Source of the DNA: Symsagittifera roscoffensis
Taxonomy: Eukaryota; Xenacoelomorpha; Acoela; Convolutidae
Assembly (NCBI RefSeq): GCF_963678635.1
Contig: NC_087066.1
Coordinates: 12,136,517-12,200,516, forward strand
Direction of reading: 5' to 3'
DNA: 64,000 nucleotides
This document shows positions 24,501 through 31,672 of the stretch, in pieces. Within the stretch, counting starts at the first letter, position 1, and each line of letters opens with the position of its first letter. The position numbers were made by a program, and so were the translations under genes. A model generated the notes under the pieces. The model ran no database searches. It had not been told where the DNA came from and worked only from the letters and a program-made list of their open reading frames with translations.

Positions 24501-27493
24501 TCTACGCTACAGATTCATGATACCTTGAAGCTAAAGCGCTATTTGTAATATAATAGTCTGTAGATAATAGCTGGTTATTGATCAAAATGAACACTTTCAA
24601 AATGAACACATTTTGTCGCAACGATACTTGCGTCGCAACAATATTAGCGAATTGGGTTTAAAAAAAACAGAGTTCATACTATCACACAAGCTTTGCTTGA
24701 GTAAATAACTTGTGATTGATGTTTTTCGATAAAATTAACCCAATGTGAAGAAAACTGGATCAATAAGTAAATTTTTTATGTCGCTGGAAAAACTGAAAAA
24801 TAAATTCCATTACCGAAACAAGAAGCCGATCACGTTTTTCGACACTTCACACTTTTGTTGTTCAATTGTGGAGTTTTCCTTCATTTTAACAAAGAAAATG
24901 AACTAATATAAATGAAATCAAAAGTCAAACCGCGAAAACGTCACTTTGAATATGAACAATTTTTAAGACTTTTCCTGAAAAAAATTATCACGATTTATAT
25001 AAGAGTCTGAACTACATTCATCTACTCTTAAAAAAAATCAAAAATAAAACTGTGAGAAAGCAGATTTGAGCTCAAGCAAAATTAGAGACTTTTGCACGAA
25101 ACAACCTACAGGGCCTCACGAATTATCAGAACTACGTTCATAAAAATTCTCAAATCTTGTCGAACTTCAACCAACCTTGCAATAGTTCTTCATGTTTCTG
25201 ATTCGGAACATAATCCTCAGAAGTATTTTGAGCTCGACTTGCCGCCTCCCTATACCCAGGTTTCTGATTGGTCGATTCCGGTTCGGTTGGAATTACACAC
25301 TTCTTTACTATGTCTTCCACCTTTTTCTCAACTTCTTTTGGGAGAAGTTTATGCGGATACACCAAAAACAACAACTTGTTCACGTCAATATTTCTTCCAA
25401 AATGATTTTGAGCTTTCACCAATGACGTAAGAGCCATTTCAGGGAAGTGTGGTACACCTAAACTTGATGATTCTGGCGAGTTTATAATTTGAGCGTACGT
25501 CAACATTGCAGAAACATCAGTAGAAGACAGTTCTTCCGATTGAGACGACATAAGTTCAAACATTTCATTGAAGGGTAGTGCTGTAATTTTACGGGACTGA
25601 AATCTGGATCGAATCGGAGGGTCCAGGGGGTTACCTCTAAATTTGGGTACTGGAAGACCCAAAGCTATGACTCTGAAGTTCTCATTAACTCGTTCCAGTT
25701 TCTTCGATTTGAGCTCTTCCTAAATAAATAAATTTAAATTCAATTCTGTATCTTAACTTTGACACAGCATCAGATAATTCTGCGAAAACCAAGAACTTCG
25801 ACAAAATTCCATCTCTGCTGACATCAACCTTCAATCATATAAAAATGAGGCACATGATAAATTACCACTCTTATGGTTCTCCTAATTCTCCAAGTTGATC
25901 GAAAACAAAGTTCAAACTCTTGCCTTGCTATATTTCTGGAGCAATTGATCGTATCTCTGTGGTGCCACCAGGAACCTGCCATCGTCCAATTGCATTTCTC
26001 TGTTTTCTAAAAGATTGTTCAGAATGGGCAGAATATTCCTCTCCGCCTTTTCAACTCCGTCAACCAGTAATACACTGCCGTTGAGAGCCGCCTTGAAAAA
26101 AAAATAAATGGCTGATCAAAGTTCATACTTGCTTATTCAAAAAAATTGTTCCACTTCCAATATAGTGACAGTCTCAGTACTCATTTGTTCCATAACGATA
26201 ACAATAAATTTTCGTATCATTACAAAAGTTCAAACTTTTCAAACACCTTCGCCAACTTTTTATCAGTTTTTCATCTCATCACAAGCAGCCAAGTTGTTTC
26301 AAAAAAACTTACCTTGACAGCAGACTGATCTACATAAACAGTCCTTCCATTTTCGATCTCTCGTCTCTGTTTGATGTCACTCTCGGTCGTGTCTCGGGTA
26401 ATGACGAGGTACTCCACCTCTCGGTTGGTCAACTCGGCGTAGTAGAGTGCCACTCGGCGTCTCAGTGGACCGGGTGATCCGAGGAGGAAGACGTCTTGGC
26501 CTAAGGAGTCTTTCTGTGCCAGCCATCTGGGAACAACTGCCAACATTAACTGAACTGGTCACTATATAAGAGCGTATTTTTTAAGATAATTTAATCTAGC
26601 AGACGAAGTTAGCAATGTAAGGAATTTTTTTTAGTAAGGAGTTAGTTTTTTTTTCAGACAAAATCTGAAACCGATACCCCAAATGAATTTCGATTAGGGT
26701 CAAGTGAGGTTTATTTCAACCAATAAAGGCTTTCTTCAACGCATCAAAAGCCCATCTGCTCCACCTCCATCATCAATGTTGTATCATCGTACTAATTGGT
26801 TTACTGATTTAGTTTATTACTCGTTGTGGATAAATAACTTCTTTGATTGTTTTAAAAAACAACAATATCGCAGATACTGATTGTTAATTGGAGTCTGAAT
26901 GCTTCTCACCTTAGATGTCTGTTGATGAAATCGCTCTCAATCGGAAATGCTTGTCCAACAGGCACCTTCTCCGGTCTCGCCGACTCTTGCACTTCAACCT
27001 TCACATCTGCCGTAAAATACACGAAAAATAAACATGATCAGTTATTGATGCTTCGGTATTAAACATTCGAACAATGTAACTAATTAATCGATTCCTTATG
27101 GCCGCATTAGTTGATTTTTTAAAACAAATTGAGCTCCTAATAATCATAATATATTGTTTTCTGGTAGAAATTATACAAAAATTCACAAAATGATACATGA
27201 CACTTTAGTAAACTTACAATTGCCTGGGAGATAACCATTGGATCTATAGATACTTTGGAGTCCCTTTAAATAACAAAGGCACCATTTTCAAACTTATTTT
27301 CCGAACTCACAGAAAGGCCAGGAGTGAAAAAATTGCAGTGCATGATCAATTAAACATTAAACCAAAAAGAGTCATTTTAAGTACCGTTGAAATGGATGTA
27401 GCTGGTGCATCTCAAATGTTGGTGACTACCTCTCCTGCCCTTGCTAACCGAGCCCCTCAGAAGTCTGTCTCTGAACTTCCACCCTCGAATCAT
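12304..27493 (-). CDS. VWA8: VWA8, mitochondrial AAA+ ATPase with C-terminal vWA domain (11 exons)
   Basis: Coding exons, 5' to 3': 27493-27385, 27006-26910, 26526-26313, 26091-25924, 25719-25176, 22993-19694, 19416-19256, 18073-17953, 17582-17329, 16962-16710, 12544-12304. All phases agree except exon 8, which is one base short. The product would be about 1,820 residues, near the usual ~1,900. In order it has an Arg-rich N-terminus (about 1-37), a degenerate first P-loop GSPGPLRR (about 85-92), a second P-loop GPKSSGKS (about 393-400), a third GNQGVGKNK (about 717-725) with Walker B VVDEADKAP, and a C-terminal vWA domain. The vWA MIDAS is complete: DVSGSM (about 1637-1642), Thr in SGDST (about 1722) and Asp in FSDAN (about 1748). 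VWA8 proteins are matrix-side mitochondrial ATPases of incompletely known function. Identification rests on remembered family sequence along the whole length. The start was chosen for phase, presequence character and a nearby upstream acceptor-like site. Confidence 0.93.
12840..13255. repeat. Dispersed repeat module B, copy 1
   Basis: It contains a 'ggatcgataggttaa' block, ttcgaaactagaagtcg, 'tttttcatgac', 'tttgccttcctttaaacaaa' and ends near 'tataagagccgat'. The same blocks recur in order at 15.13-15.48, 24.69-25.01 and partly at 29.23-29.53 kb. It lies in VWA8 intron 10. Confidence 0.7.
13741..14020 (-). repeat. Dispersed repeat module A, copy 2 (tRNA-like block)
   Basis: A tRNA-like sequence lies at about 13813-13884 (minus), with B-box-like gggttccaatctg and an A-box-like ctggaggtacc. 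It is followed by 'aaagttatttacgg' and 'cgcatgggtaat', as in copy 1. It lies in VWA8 intron 10. Confidence 0.6.
15130..15475. repeat. Dispersed repeat module B, copy 2
   Basis: It shares 'cataggtaagttttttattt', tttcgaaactagaagtcg, 'cgctttttcgtgcc' and 'tttataagagtcc' with the copies at 12.8 and 24.7 kb, in the same order. It lies in VWA8 intron 10. Confidence 0.7.
16710..16962 (-). CDS. VWA8: VWA8 exon 10 (vWA domain)
   Basis: From acceptor cttaag|AA to donor GAAAG|GTCAGG. It encodes SVCMVMEALKGYESKFKYDI, GHSGEDD and TMHAHSQYCLSGDST, with the MIDAS threonine. Confidence 0.94.
17329..17582 (-). CDS. VWA8: VWA8 exon 9 (start of vWA domain)
   Basis: From acceptor ttgcag|G to donor GTTAG|GTAAGG. 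It encodes EWLKHQTLGELDDTKLVD, KRRGEKDPLPGQQQKKPK and the MIDAS loop RLLCDVSGSMYRFN. Confidence 0.94.
17953..18073 (-). CDS. VWA8: VWA8 exon 8 with a 1-nt frameshift
   Basis: From acceptor ttttag|GCA to donor GTCAG|GTAGAA, 121 bp. The first part reads AAKEMRDKAFAERLKEIEMS and on to ETYN. Conserved sequence then resumes in another frame as YESVKQHINSVR. The phases of exons 7 and 9 require 122 bp. One base appears missing near 17988. It is either an assembly error or a real lesion that would remove the vWA domain. Confidence 0.85.
18655..19035. mobile_element. MITE-like element with 10-bp target duplication
   Basis: A 381-bp element lies between perfect repeats cttattttcg (18645-18654 and 19036-19045). 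Its ends are imperfect inverted repeats sharing TTTAGCAGAC (left near 18665; right, read on the minus strand, ggggaccgatcgtttagcag). The right end also occurs at 31.62 kb. It is non-coding and lies in VWA8 intron 7. A 10-bp duplication points to a cut-and-paste element, possibly Mutator-like, but no transposase is present. Confidence 0.7.
19256..19416 (-). CDS. VWA8: VWA8 exon 7
   Basis: From acceptor ttccag|GC to donor CTGAAG|GTGTGC. It encodes the Gly-rich HVGGNQWAGGSGGADTAGLG and GGPYRLNLGH, a signature between the AAA modules and the vWA domain. Confidence 0.93.
19694..22993 (-). CDS. VWA8: VWA8 exon 6 (3.3 kb, second and third AAA modules)
   Basis: An uninterrupted 3,300-bp exon from acceptor aatttag|AT to donor GCAAAAG|GTTAGT. 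It carries GPKSSGKS, ILDGLHHV, GNQGVGKNK, VVDEADKAP and the conserved MIVLANRPGFPFLGNDFF. The middle of the exon (about residues 1010-1350 of the protein) is poorly conserved, as in other animals. The frame stays open upstream of the acceptor, giving a Met at 23003. The ATATG acceptor is preferred because its phase joins exon 5 and the spacing to the P-loop fits the family. Confidence 0.93.
23451..23930 (-). repeat. Dispersed repeat module A, copy 3 (tRNA-like block)
   Basis: The tRNA-like part is at about 23451-23520 on the minus strand, with B-box-like gagtccggccgg. The 'aagggtaattatcacaagg' region downstream matches the other copies and is locally repeated three times (23885-23925). It lies in VWA8 intron 5. 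Confidence 0.5.
24450..24520 (-). repeat. tRNA-like block
   Basis: The minus strand reads with B box gggttcgaacctgg and an A-box-like tagcgtagaggttggg. It lies in VWA8 intron 5 in the same orientation as the others. Confidence 0.6.
24690..25015. repeat. Dispersed repeat module B, copy 3
   Basis: It has 'gatcaataagtaaatttttt', 'ccgaaacaagaagccgatca', 'cttttgttgttcaattgtgg', 'ttccttcattttaacaaaga' and 'tatataagagtc' in the order of the copies at 12.8 and 15.1 kb. It lies in VWA8 intron 5. Confidence 0.7.
25176..25719 (-). CDS. VWA8: VWA8 exon 5
   Basis: From acceptor tttag|GAA to donor TTGCAAG|GTTGGT. It contains NFRVIALGLPVPKF and NPLDPPIRSRFQ, the sensor/arginine part of the first AAA module. 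It ends HEELLQ before a phase-1 junction. Confidence 0.93.
25924..26091 (-). CDS. VWA8: VWA8 exon 4 (GC donor)
   Basis: From acceptor tcaag|GC. It encodes LLVDGVEKAERNILP and LLENREMQLDDGRF, strongly conserved in the family. It ends AGCAAG|GCAAGA, a GC-AG intron whose other donor positions fit consensus. An alternative GT two codons later (AGA|GTTTGA) keeps frame but is a poor donor. Confidence 0.9.
26313..26526 (-). CDS. VWA8: VWA8 exon 3 (first AAA module)
   Basis: From acceptor cccag|A to donor AAG|GTAAGT. It encodes LGQDVFLLGSPGPLRR, a P-loop-like segment lacking the GKT/S lysine, as is normal for VWA8. It continues through RDTTESDIKQRREI, conserved in the family. Confidence 0.92.
26910..27006 (-). 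CDS. VWA8: VWA8 exon 2
   Basis: From acceptor cggcag|AT to donor CTAAG|GTGAGA. It encodes the linker ending INRHLR, which joins to WLAQKD in exon 3 and matches the family's 'HLRW..QKD' before the first AAA module. It was too short to stand out as an open frame and was placed by splice phase. Confidence 0.85.
27385..27493 (-). CDS. VWA8: VWA8 exon 1 (mitochondrial presequence)
   Basis: The ATG opens 36 codons plus one base, ending at donor AACG|GTACTT. The peptide begins MIRGWKFRDRLLRG. It has seven Arg, two Lys and one acidic residue, as expected for a mitochondrial targeting sequence. The phase-1 end joins exon 2 exactly. It has no conserved domain, so the call rests on phase and composition. 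Confidence 0.7.
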
Positions 27494-27507
27494 AGTCTGA
27501 GTTAATC

Positions 27508-27530
27508 CTGAGACGGTGAAAAGTATATTC
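27508..27530 (-). promoter_or_regulatory. Acceptor-like site just upstream of the VWA8 ATG
   Basis: On the minus strand, cttttcaccgtctcag ends 14 nt before the ATG. It could be a trans-splice acceptor or the 3' end of a 5'-UTR intron. Similar sites precede ATP23 and retroelement ORF1. Confidence 0.35.
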
Positions 27531-28739
27531 TGTCATTGGGTTAATCTGGAGATCATCTTGAAATCAAAAGATATCTGAAAGATATCTTTGCATCTTGGCT
27601 GACTGAATAAATAGTGCCGCTTTTAAAACACGTGTTGTCAAGTCAAAACCCACTTCGTTCATGGTCTGAGCGCATTCACAACTTCATCCGCTTTGGCGAA
27701 ACGTTTGACAACCCTGCCCGCCGGATGATCCGCATTGGGTGGGCCGCGAGAAAATAGAAAAAACGATGTCTATTGTAGACACACCCATTTGCGAAGTCAA
27801 AACAAAGCCAACAATCTGTTGGAAGTGGAAAACTGTGAATGAGATCTAGTTAACAGAAAACATTTAATTAAAATCCAAGTTTCGATTGTCGGAGAAAAAA
27901 TTCATCTCGCTCTTTCATTTTCAAAATCCTTGGATAATCGACAACTTGTTTCAAAAAGATAACCCCTTTGATCAGAAGATAAGTTTTTAAATATATTCCT
28001 GTTTGAAGTAACGTTTTGACAATTGAGCTGCAGTAATGGTTCAAGAATATACTCTACAGACAGTTGGAAAAGTGTCAATTAACTAATTGAAAATAGTTTA
28101 AAACGTTTATGAACACTTTTCAATCTCCTGAGAAGAAACTTTTTGAATTTCCAGAACCTTTCATGTTCCAGATTCTTTCATGACTAACTTTATTTCTATC
28201 ATTGACAAAATATGGTTCAAATATTCCCTCAGACTTTTTCGGAGGCTGTAGACAGTGATGTAAAGTAAAAAGAGAGTAGGAGATTGAGCATACACACAGG
28301 GGAGCTGGCGGTCTTTCCAACGATACCTGTTTTTGACAAATCTGTACTGTAGTTTTTGATAAAAACTAAAACTTTCCAAAAAGTCAAAAAAAATTCAAAG
28401 TGTCTCAAAAAACAATAAAAAACCCAATTCCATACAATTTCATAACACCTGTTTTTATCAAAAGAAATTCTAGGAAAACACGCCAAGCAAGTCAAATGAG
28501 CAACGGAACAAGAAATACGAAACAAAGCCGACAATCTTTGAGCAGAAACTAGTCGATCCAAAAAAAATACATCAAAACCAAATCTCCCTGAAACTATAAC
28601 GAACAACGCTTGCAACCGCCATGATACCTAACTACAGCACAACAAAAATCCCTGATGTGGCAATTATTCCGACGAAACCTGAACAGACAAACGAACGTGC
28701 TACAATTCATTTTTACCTAAATAAAAAACTTTCAATATC

Positions 28740-28935
28740 ATACTTACTGAAAAAAACAAAGTCCTGCCGCGACTCGAACCACATACCTTAGGATGCAAAA
28801 GCTACCGCGATACCTCCAGTCCAAGTGGAAAGGAACCTGGAGTTGTTAATGTTCAAAATGGAAGTAAGTGCAATTTCTTGTAAGAAAAGTTGTTCACAGG
28901 GAAAAAAGTCTGGTCCCCGACTAAAAGAGCAAAAA
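28740..28935 (-). repeat. Dispersed repeat module A, copy 4 (tRNA-like block)
   Basis: The tRNA-like part is at about 28758-28835 on the minus strand, with B box tggttcgagtcgc. It is followed by 'aaagttgttcacagg' and 'gggaaaaaagtctgg', as in copies 1 and 2. Confidence 0.6.
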
Positions 28936-29091
28936 TAAAAACTGAACCTGAATGTTTTCTTTTTAAAAAATTCCCTAAAAAACTACCTATAAAGTGTTTC
29001 CAGCTCAATTATTGAGATTTGGAAAACTGTAGAGCGAGCTTCGATTTTTAACAAAATTAGATGCGGTCGAGTGATATCTGAGCAAAGGGAA

Positions 29092-29104
29092 GAAGCAGAG
29101 CTTC
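29092..29104. repeat. Hairpin repeat, copy 1
   Basis: gaagc-aga-gcttc, a perfect 5-bp stem with a 3-nt loop. It is followed by 'gcaacactttcgatacaa', the tail shared with the other copies. Confidence 0.6.
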
Positions 29105-29229
29105 GCAACACTTTCGATACAAACAATATATCCCATCACGCTACAAGATGGTGAAGACAAAAAGAAGGAAGCCGAAAATTAAAAACATTACTTGAAAAAA
29201 GGCAAAATTTGACACCTTCACCTCAAAAT

Positions 29230-29525
29230 AAAAATCAAAAACAACCTTAAACAGCCATTTAACTGAGTTTGCCTTCCTTTTAACAAATCAGAAGACAAAT
29301 CGAAACATCAAATCGAAGCGTGAACAACTTTTTGCAGAGGCGAAGCCAATCTTCGCGCCATTTGCGATACCACATAGACACAGCACTGCAAACTCGCAGG
29401 CCGAAAAAGAAAGGAAAGCCAAAAACTCGAAAGCACGTAGCCAACAGAAGATTTGAAAAATCAAATAGAACAAGAATGATTGAAAATTTTCAAACAATAT
29501 TCAACTTTCGAAACTAGATGAGGTT
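29230..29525. repeat. Dispersed repeat module B, partial copy 4
   Basis: It carries 'gagtttgccttccttttaac' near 29266 and tttcgaaactagatgag near 29504, in altered order. The hairpin at 29340 sits inside it. Confidence 0.4.
29340..29356. repeat. Hairpin repeat, copy 2
   Basis: gcgaag-ccaat-cttcgc, a perfect 6-bp stem with a 5-nt loop, followed by 'gccatttgcgataccaca'. Confidence 0.6.
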
Positions 29526-30134
29526 AAAGCGCTTTGAGTTTGAAGAACTACTCATGATTGGCACCTTTTTTAAATAACCCAACCCATTTTTAAAACAACA
29601 TGGTCCCCGTTATTGGGTCCAACCCCGTAAGGCCGAAAACAAAACAAAAATACAAGAAAATACTTTGCCTTCGAGACGGTACAATATAAGATACAACAGG
29701 ATATGAGCCGAATGAAATTAGAACGAAAGCCACCAATCCGAACAAATTTCTTCATCTTTTTTTTTCAATAAGTATATTTGAAAAATTAATATTTAGTAGC
29801 TACGATGATCTACATGGTAGCTTTATTTGACAGCTCAAGAAAGCGAGCAAGCCAGCGCAGCCAGCATTTGAAAGTAACTCTAGCAGTATGGTTACAGTAA
29901 AAAAAAAGCAGTCTAGTTTCCCATTACACGTACAATTGCTCTCGTAAGTGAAATTATATTTCGGTAAATCTCTTAAATTTAAAGTTACAGCAATGAAACA
30001 AAAAGACTTTTCACATGATTAAGTGTACTGAAATCACTGGAAATGGCAATGAAGCCGACACAAATATGCAAGCATTAATTATAATGACAATTTTTGTTTA
30101 AGCAGAAAATTGTTCGGAGTTTACAAAAAGAAAG

Positions 30135-30215
30135 AACTCCTGGCTGGATTGGAACACGGGATCTTTGCCGTCTCAAGCAGAAACGTTATCGCTTGACCAG
30201 ATGAGCCGAACAAGG
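30135..30215 (-). repeat. tRNA-like block
   Basis: The minus strand has A-box-like ggtcaagcgataacg and B-box-like gtgttccaatccagcc. It has the same orientation as the other six blocks. Confidence 0.55.
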
Positions 30216-30656
30216 CATGGAATTCTAATTTACTTTGAAGATAAAATTCGAAAGTATCAATGATTCTGTTACACAAGTTACATGCATGAAAAAAGCTACA
30301 ATCCGAAAAGATTACGCTTGATAAAGGCAAGTCTGAAAACAAAAACATTTTCAATCCCAGTGCACTTCGAAACATCAAGTTGGATTACAACCCAAGCGTA
30401 GCATTGCAAGTTGGCGAATAGAAAATGAAACGCAAAAAACTAAGTAAAAAAAATTATTTCAATTGAATTGTTATAGCATTTAATAGACTTTTGTATTTGC
30501 CGAGCGATAACTCAGTCGACAGTATGTGGGGAGACCGTATGTTGGCAACAACAAAGTGCCAGAAATTGTCTGTCTATGCGAGAGTTCAATACATCATTTA
30601 TAAGCATCTCAGGGTCTAGATTAGGCTTTAAATTAATTTCAAACTAATATACAGAA

Positions 30657-30673
30657 GCGAAGCAGAGCTTCGC
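30657..30673. repeat. Hairpin repeat, copy 3
   Basis: gcgaagc-aga-gcttcgc, a perfect 7-bp stem with a 3-nt loop, followed by 'gccacttgcaataaaaaa'. It is the best example of this family. Confidence 0.65.
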
Positions 30674-30769
30674 GCCACTTGCAATAAAAAATGAAAGATT
30701 GTTTCTACTAGTAGATGAACCGACATATGAAAAAAAAACGGCATCTTTAGAAAACTTACAAACAGAGGT

Positions 30770-30782
30770 GAAGCAAAGCTTC
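30770..30782. repeat. Hairpin repeat, copy 4
   Basis: gaagc-aaa-gcttc, a perfect 5-bp stem, followed by 'tcattacatgcaatacaa'. The loop differs from copy 3 while the stem is kept. Confidence 0.55.
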
Positions 30783-31623
30783 TCATTACATGCAATACAA
30801 CACATACATATCATGCCAAACTAACCGACAGAAACACATTGAAAGCCGGATAAAATATAATTTACCCAGGACACTACGCCATAAAAGCTGATATCAAAGC
30901 CAAAATCGTTTAATCCAAAAAAACAACAAAACAAAACTATTCAAAATCAGACTGGTAAATTATATATTTAAGTTATAGTAAAAACTGTTTTAATCAAACT
31001 AAGACCTATGCTTTAGATAGTCAACCGATAAAAAAAAACCGTACCAGATAACAAAAACGGTATTTATCATAACGAAAAATGACCCTGCGAAAAGTAGAAC
31101 AACACGAGTCCAAAAAAAATTCATAAATTTTCAGAAAAAAATAGTTGAAAGCTATAAAAAAATATTAGGACACCACATCAAGAGAACCTCAAATTACCAA
31201 CTTCTGAGCATAGCATTTGTACGCGCCAGAAAACTCTAAATTGAAGCTCAATAAACTTCAAAAGTCTAGAAGACGCAGCGGCACGTACGGACTACTTTCT
31301 CTAGAATTAGGACGCACCACCAGTCGGTGTATAAACTAACATGAAGCTGAACTGACATAAAAGTTTTACTATTGAAAATCGCATCGACTAGCATAAGAAC
31401 CACTAAAATCAATTATTGTCAAAATTAAAACTTATACACTAACGAAATCATGTAAATCAGCTTTTCTACATATTTAACTATTTGCGAAACGTTAAGTGTT
31501 GGGTACAAGCCATTACAGGTCGTAACGGTTCATACTATTACAGGTGTGATTGATGAATATTCATGTATTGAGCGATTTCATATTGTTTGATTGCTTAAAT
31601 TTTCAATTGCTCAAAATTCTATA

Positions 31624-31672
31624 TGGGGACCGATCGTTTAGCAGACAAATCTTTTAGCATAAAAAGTGAAAA
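31624..31672. mobile_element. Terminal fragment of the 18.7-kb MITE family
   Basis: It starts ggggaccgatcgtttagcag and continues 'aaatcttttagcataaaaag'. This matches the reverse complement of the right end of the element at 18655-19035. The other end was not found. Confidence 0.6.

Noticed and set aside
25092-25430. 112-codon plus-strand frame
   Set aside because: Antisense to VWA8 exon 5, which is conserved in the other direction.
26377-26562. Minus-strand 61-codon frame overlapping VWA8 exon 3
   Set aside because: It is a shadow in another register. The VWA8 register carries the conserved LGQDVFLLGSPGP segment.
27392-27493. 33-codon plus-strand frame at 27392
   Set aside because: Antisense to VWA8 exon 1; the minus-strand reading gives a good mitochondrial presequence and the right splice phase.
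9681-30215. CRISPR-like array
   Set aside because: The tRNA-like repeats are kilobases apart and diverged. No regularly spaced short repeat array exists anywhere in the window.
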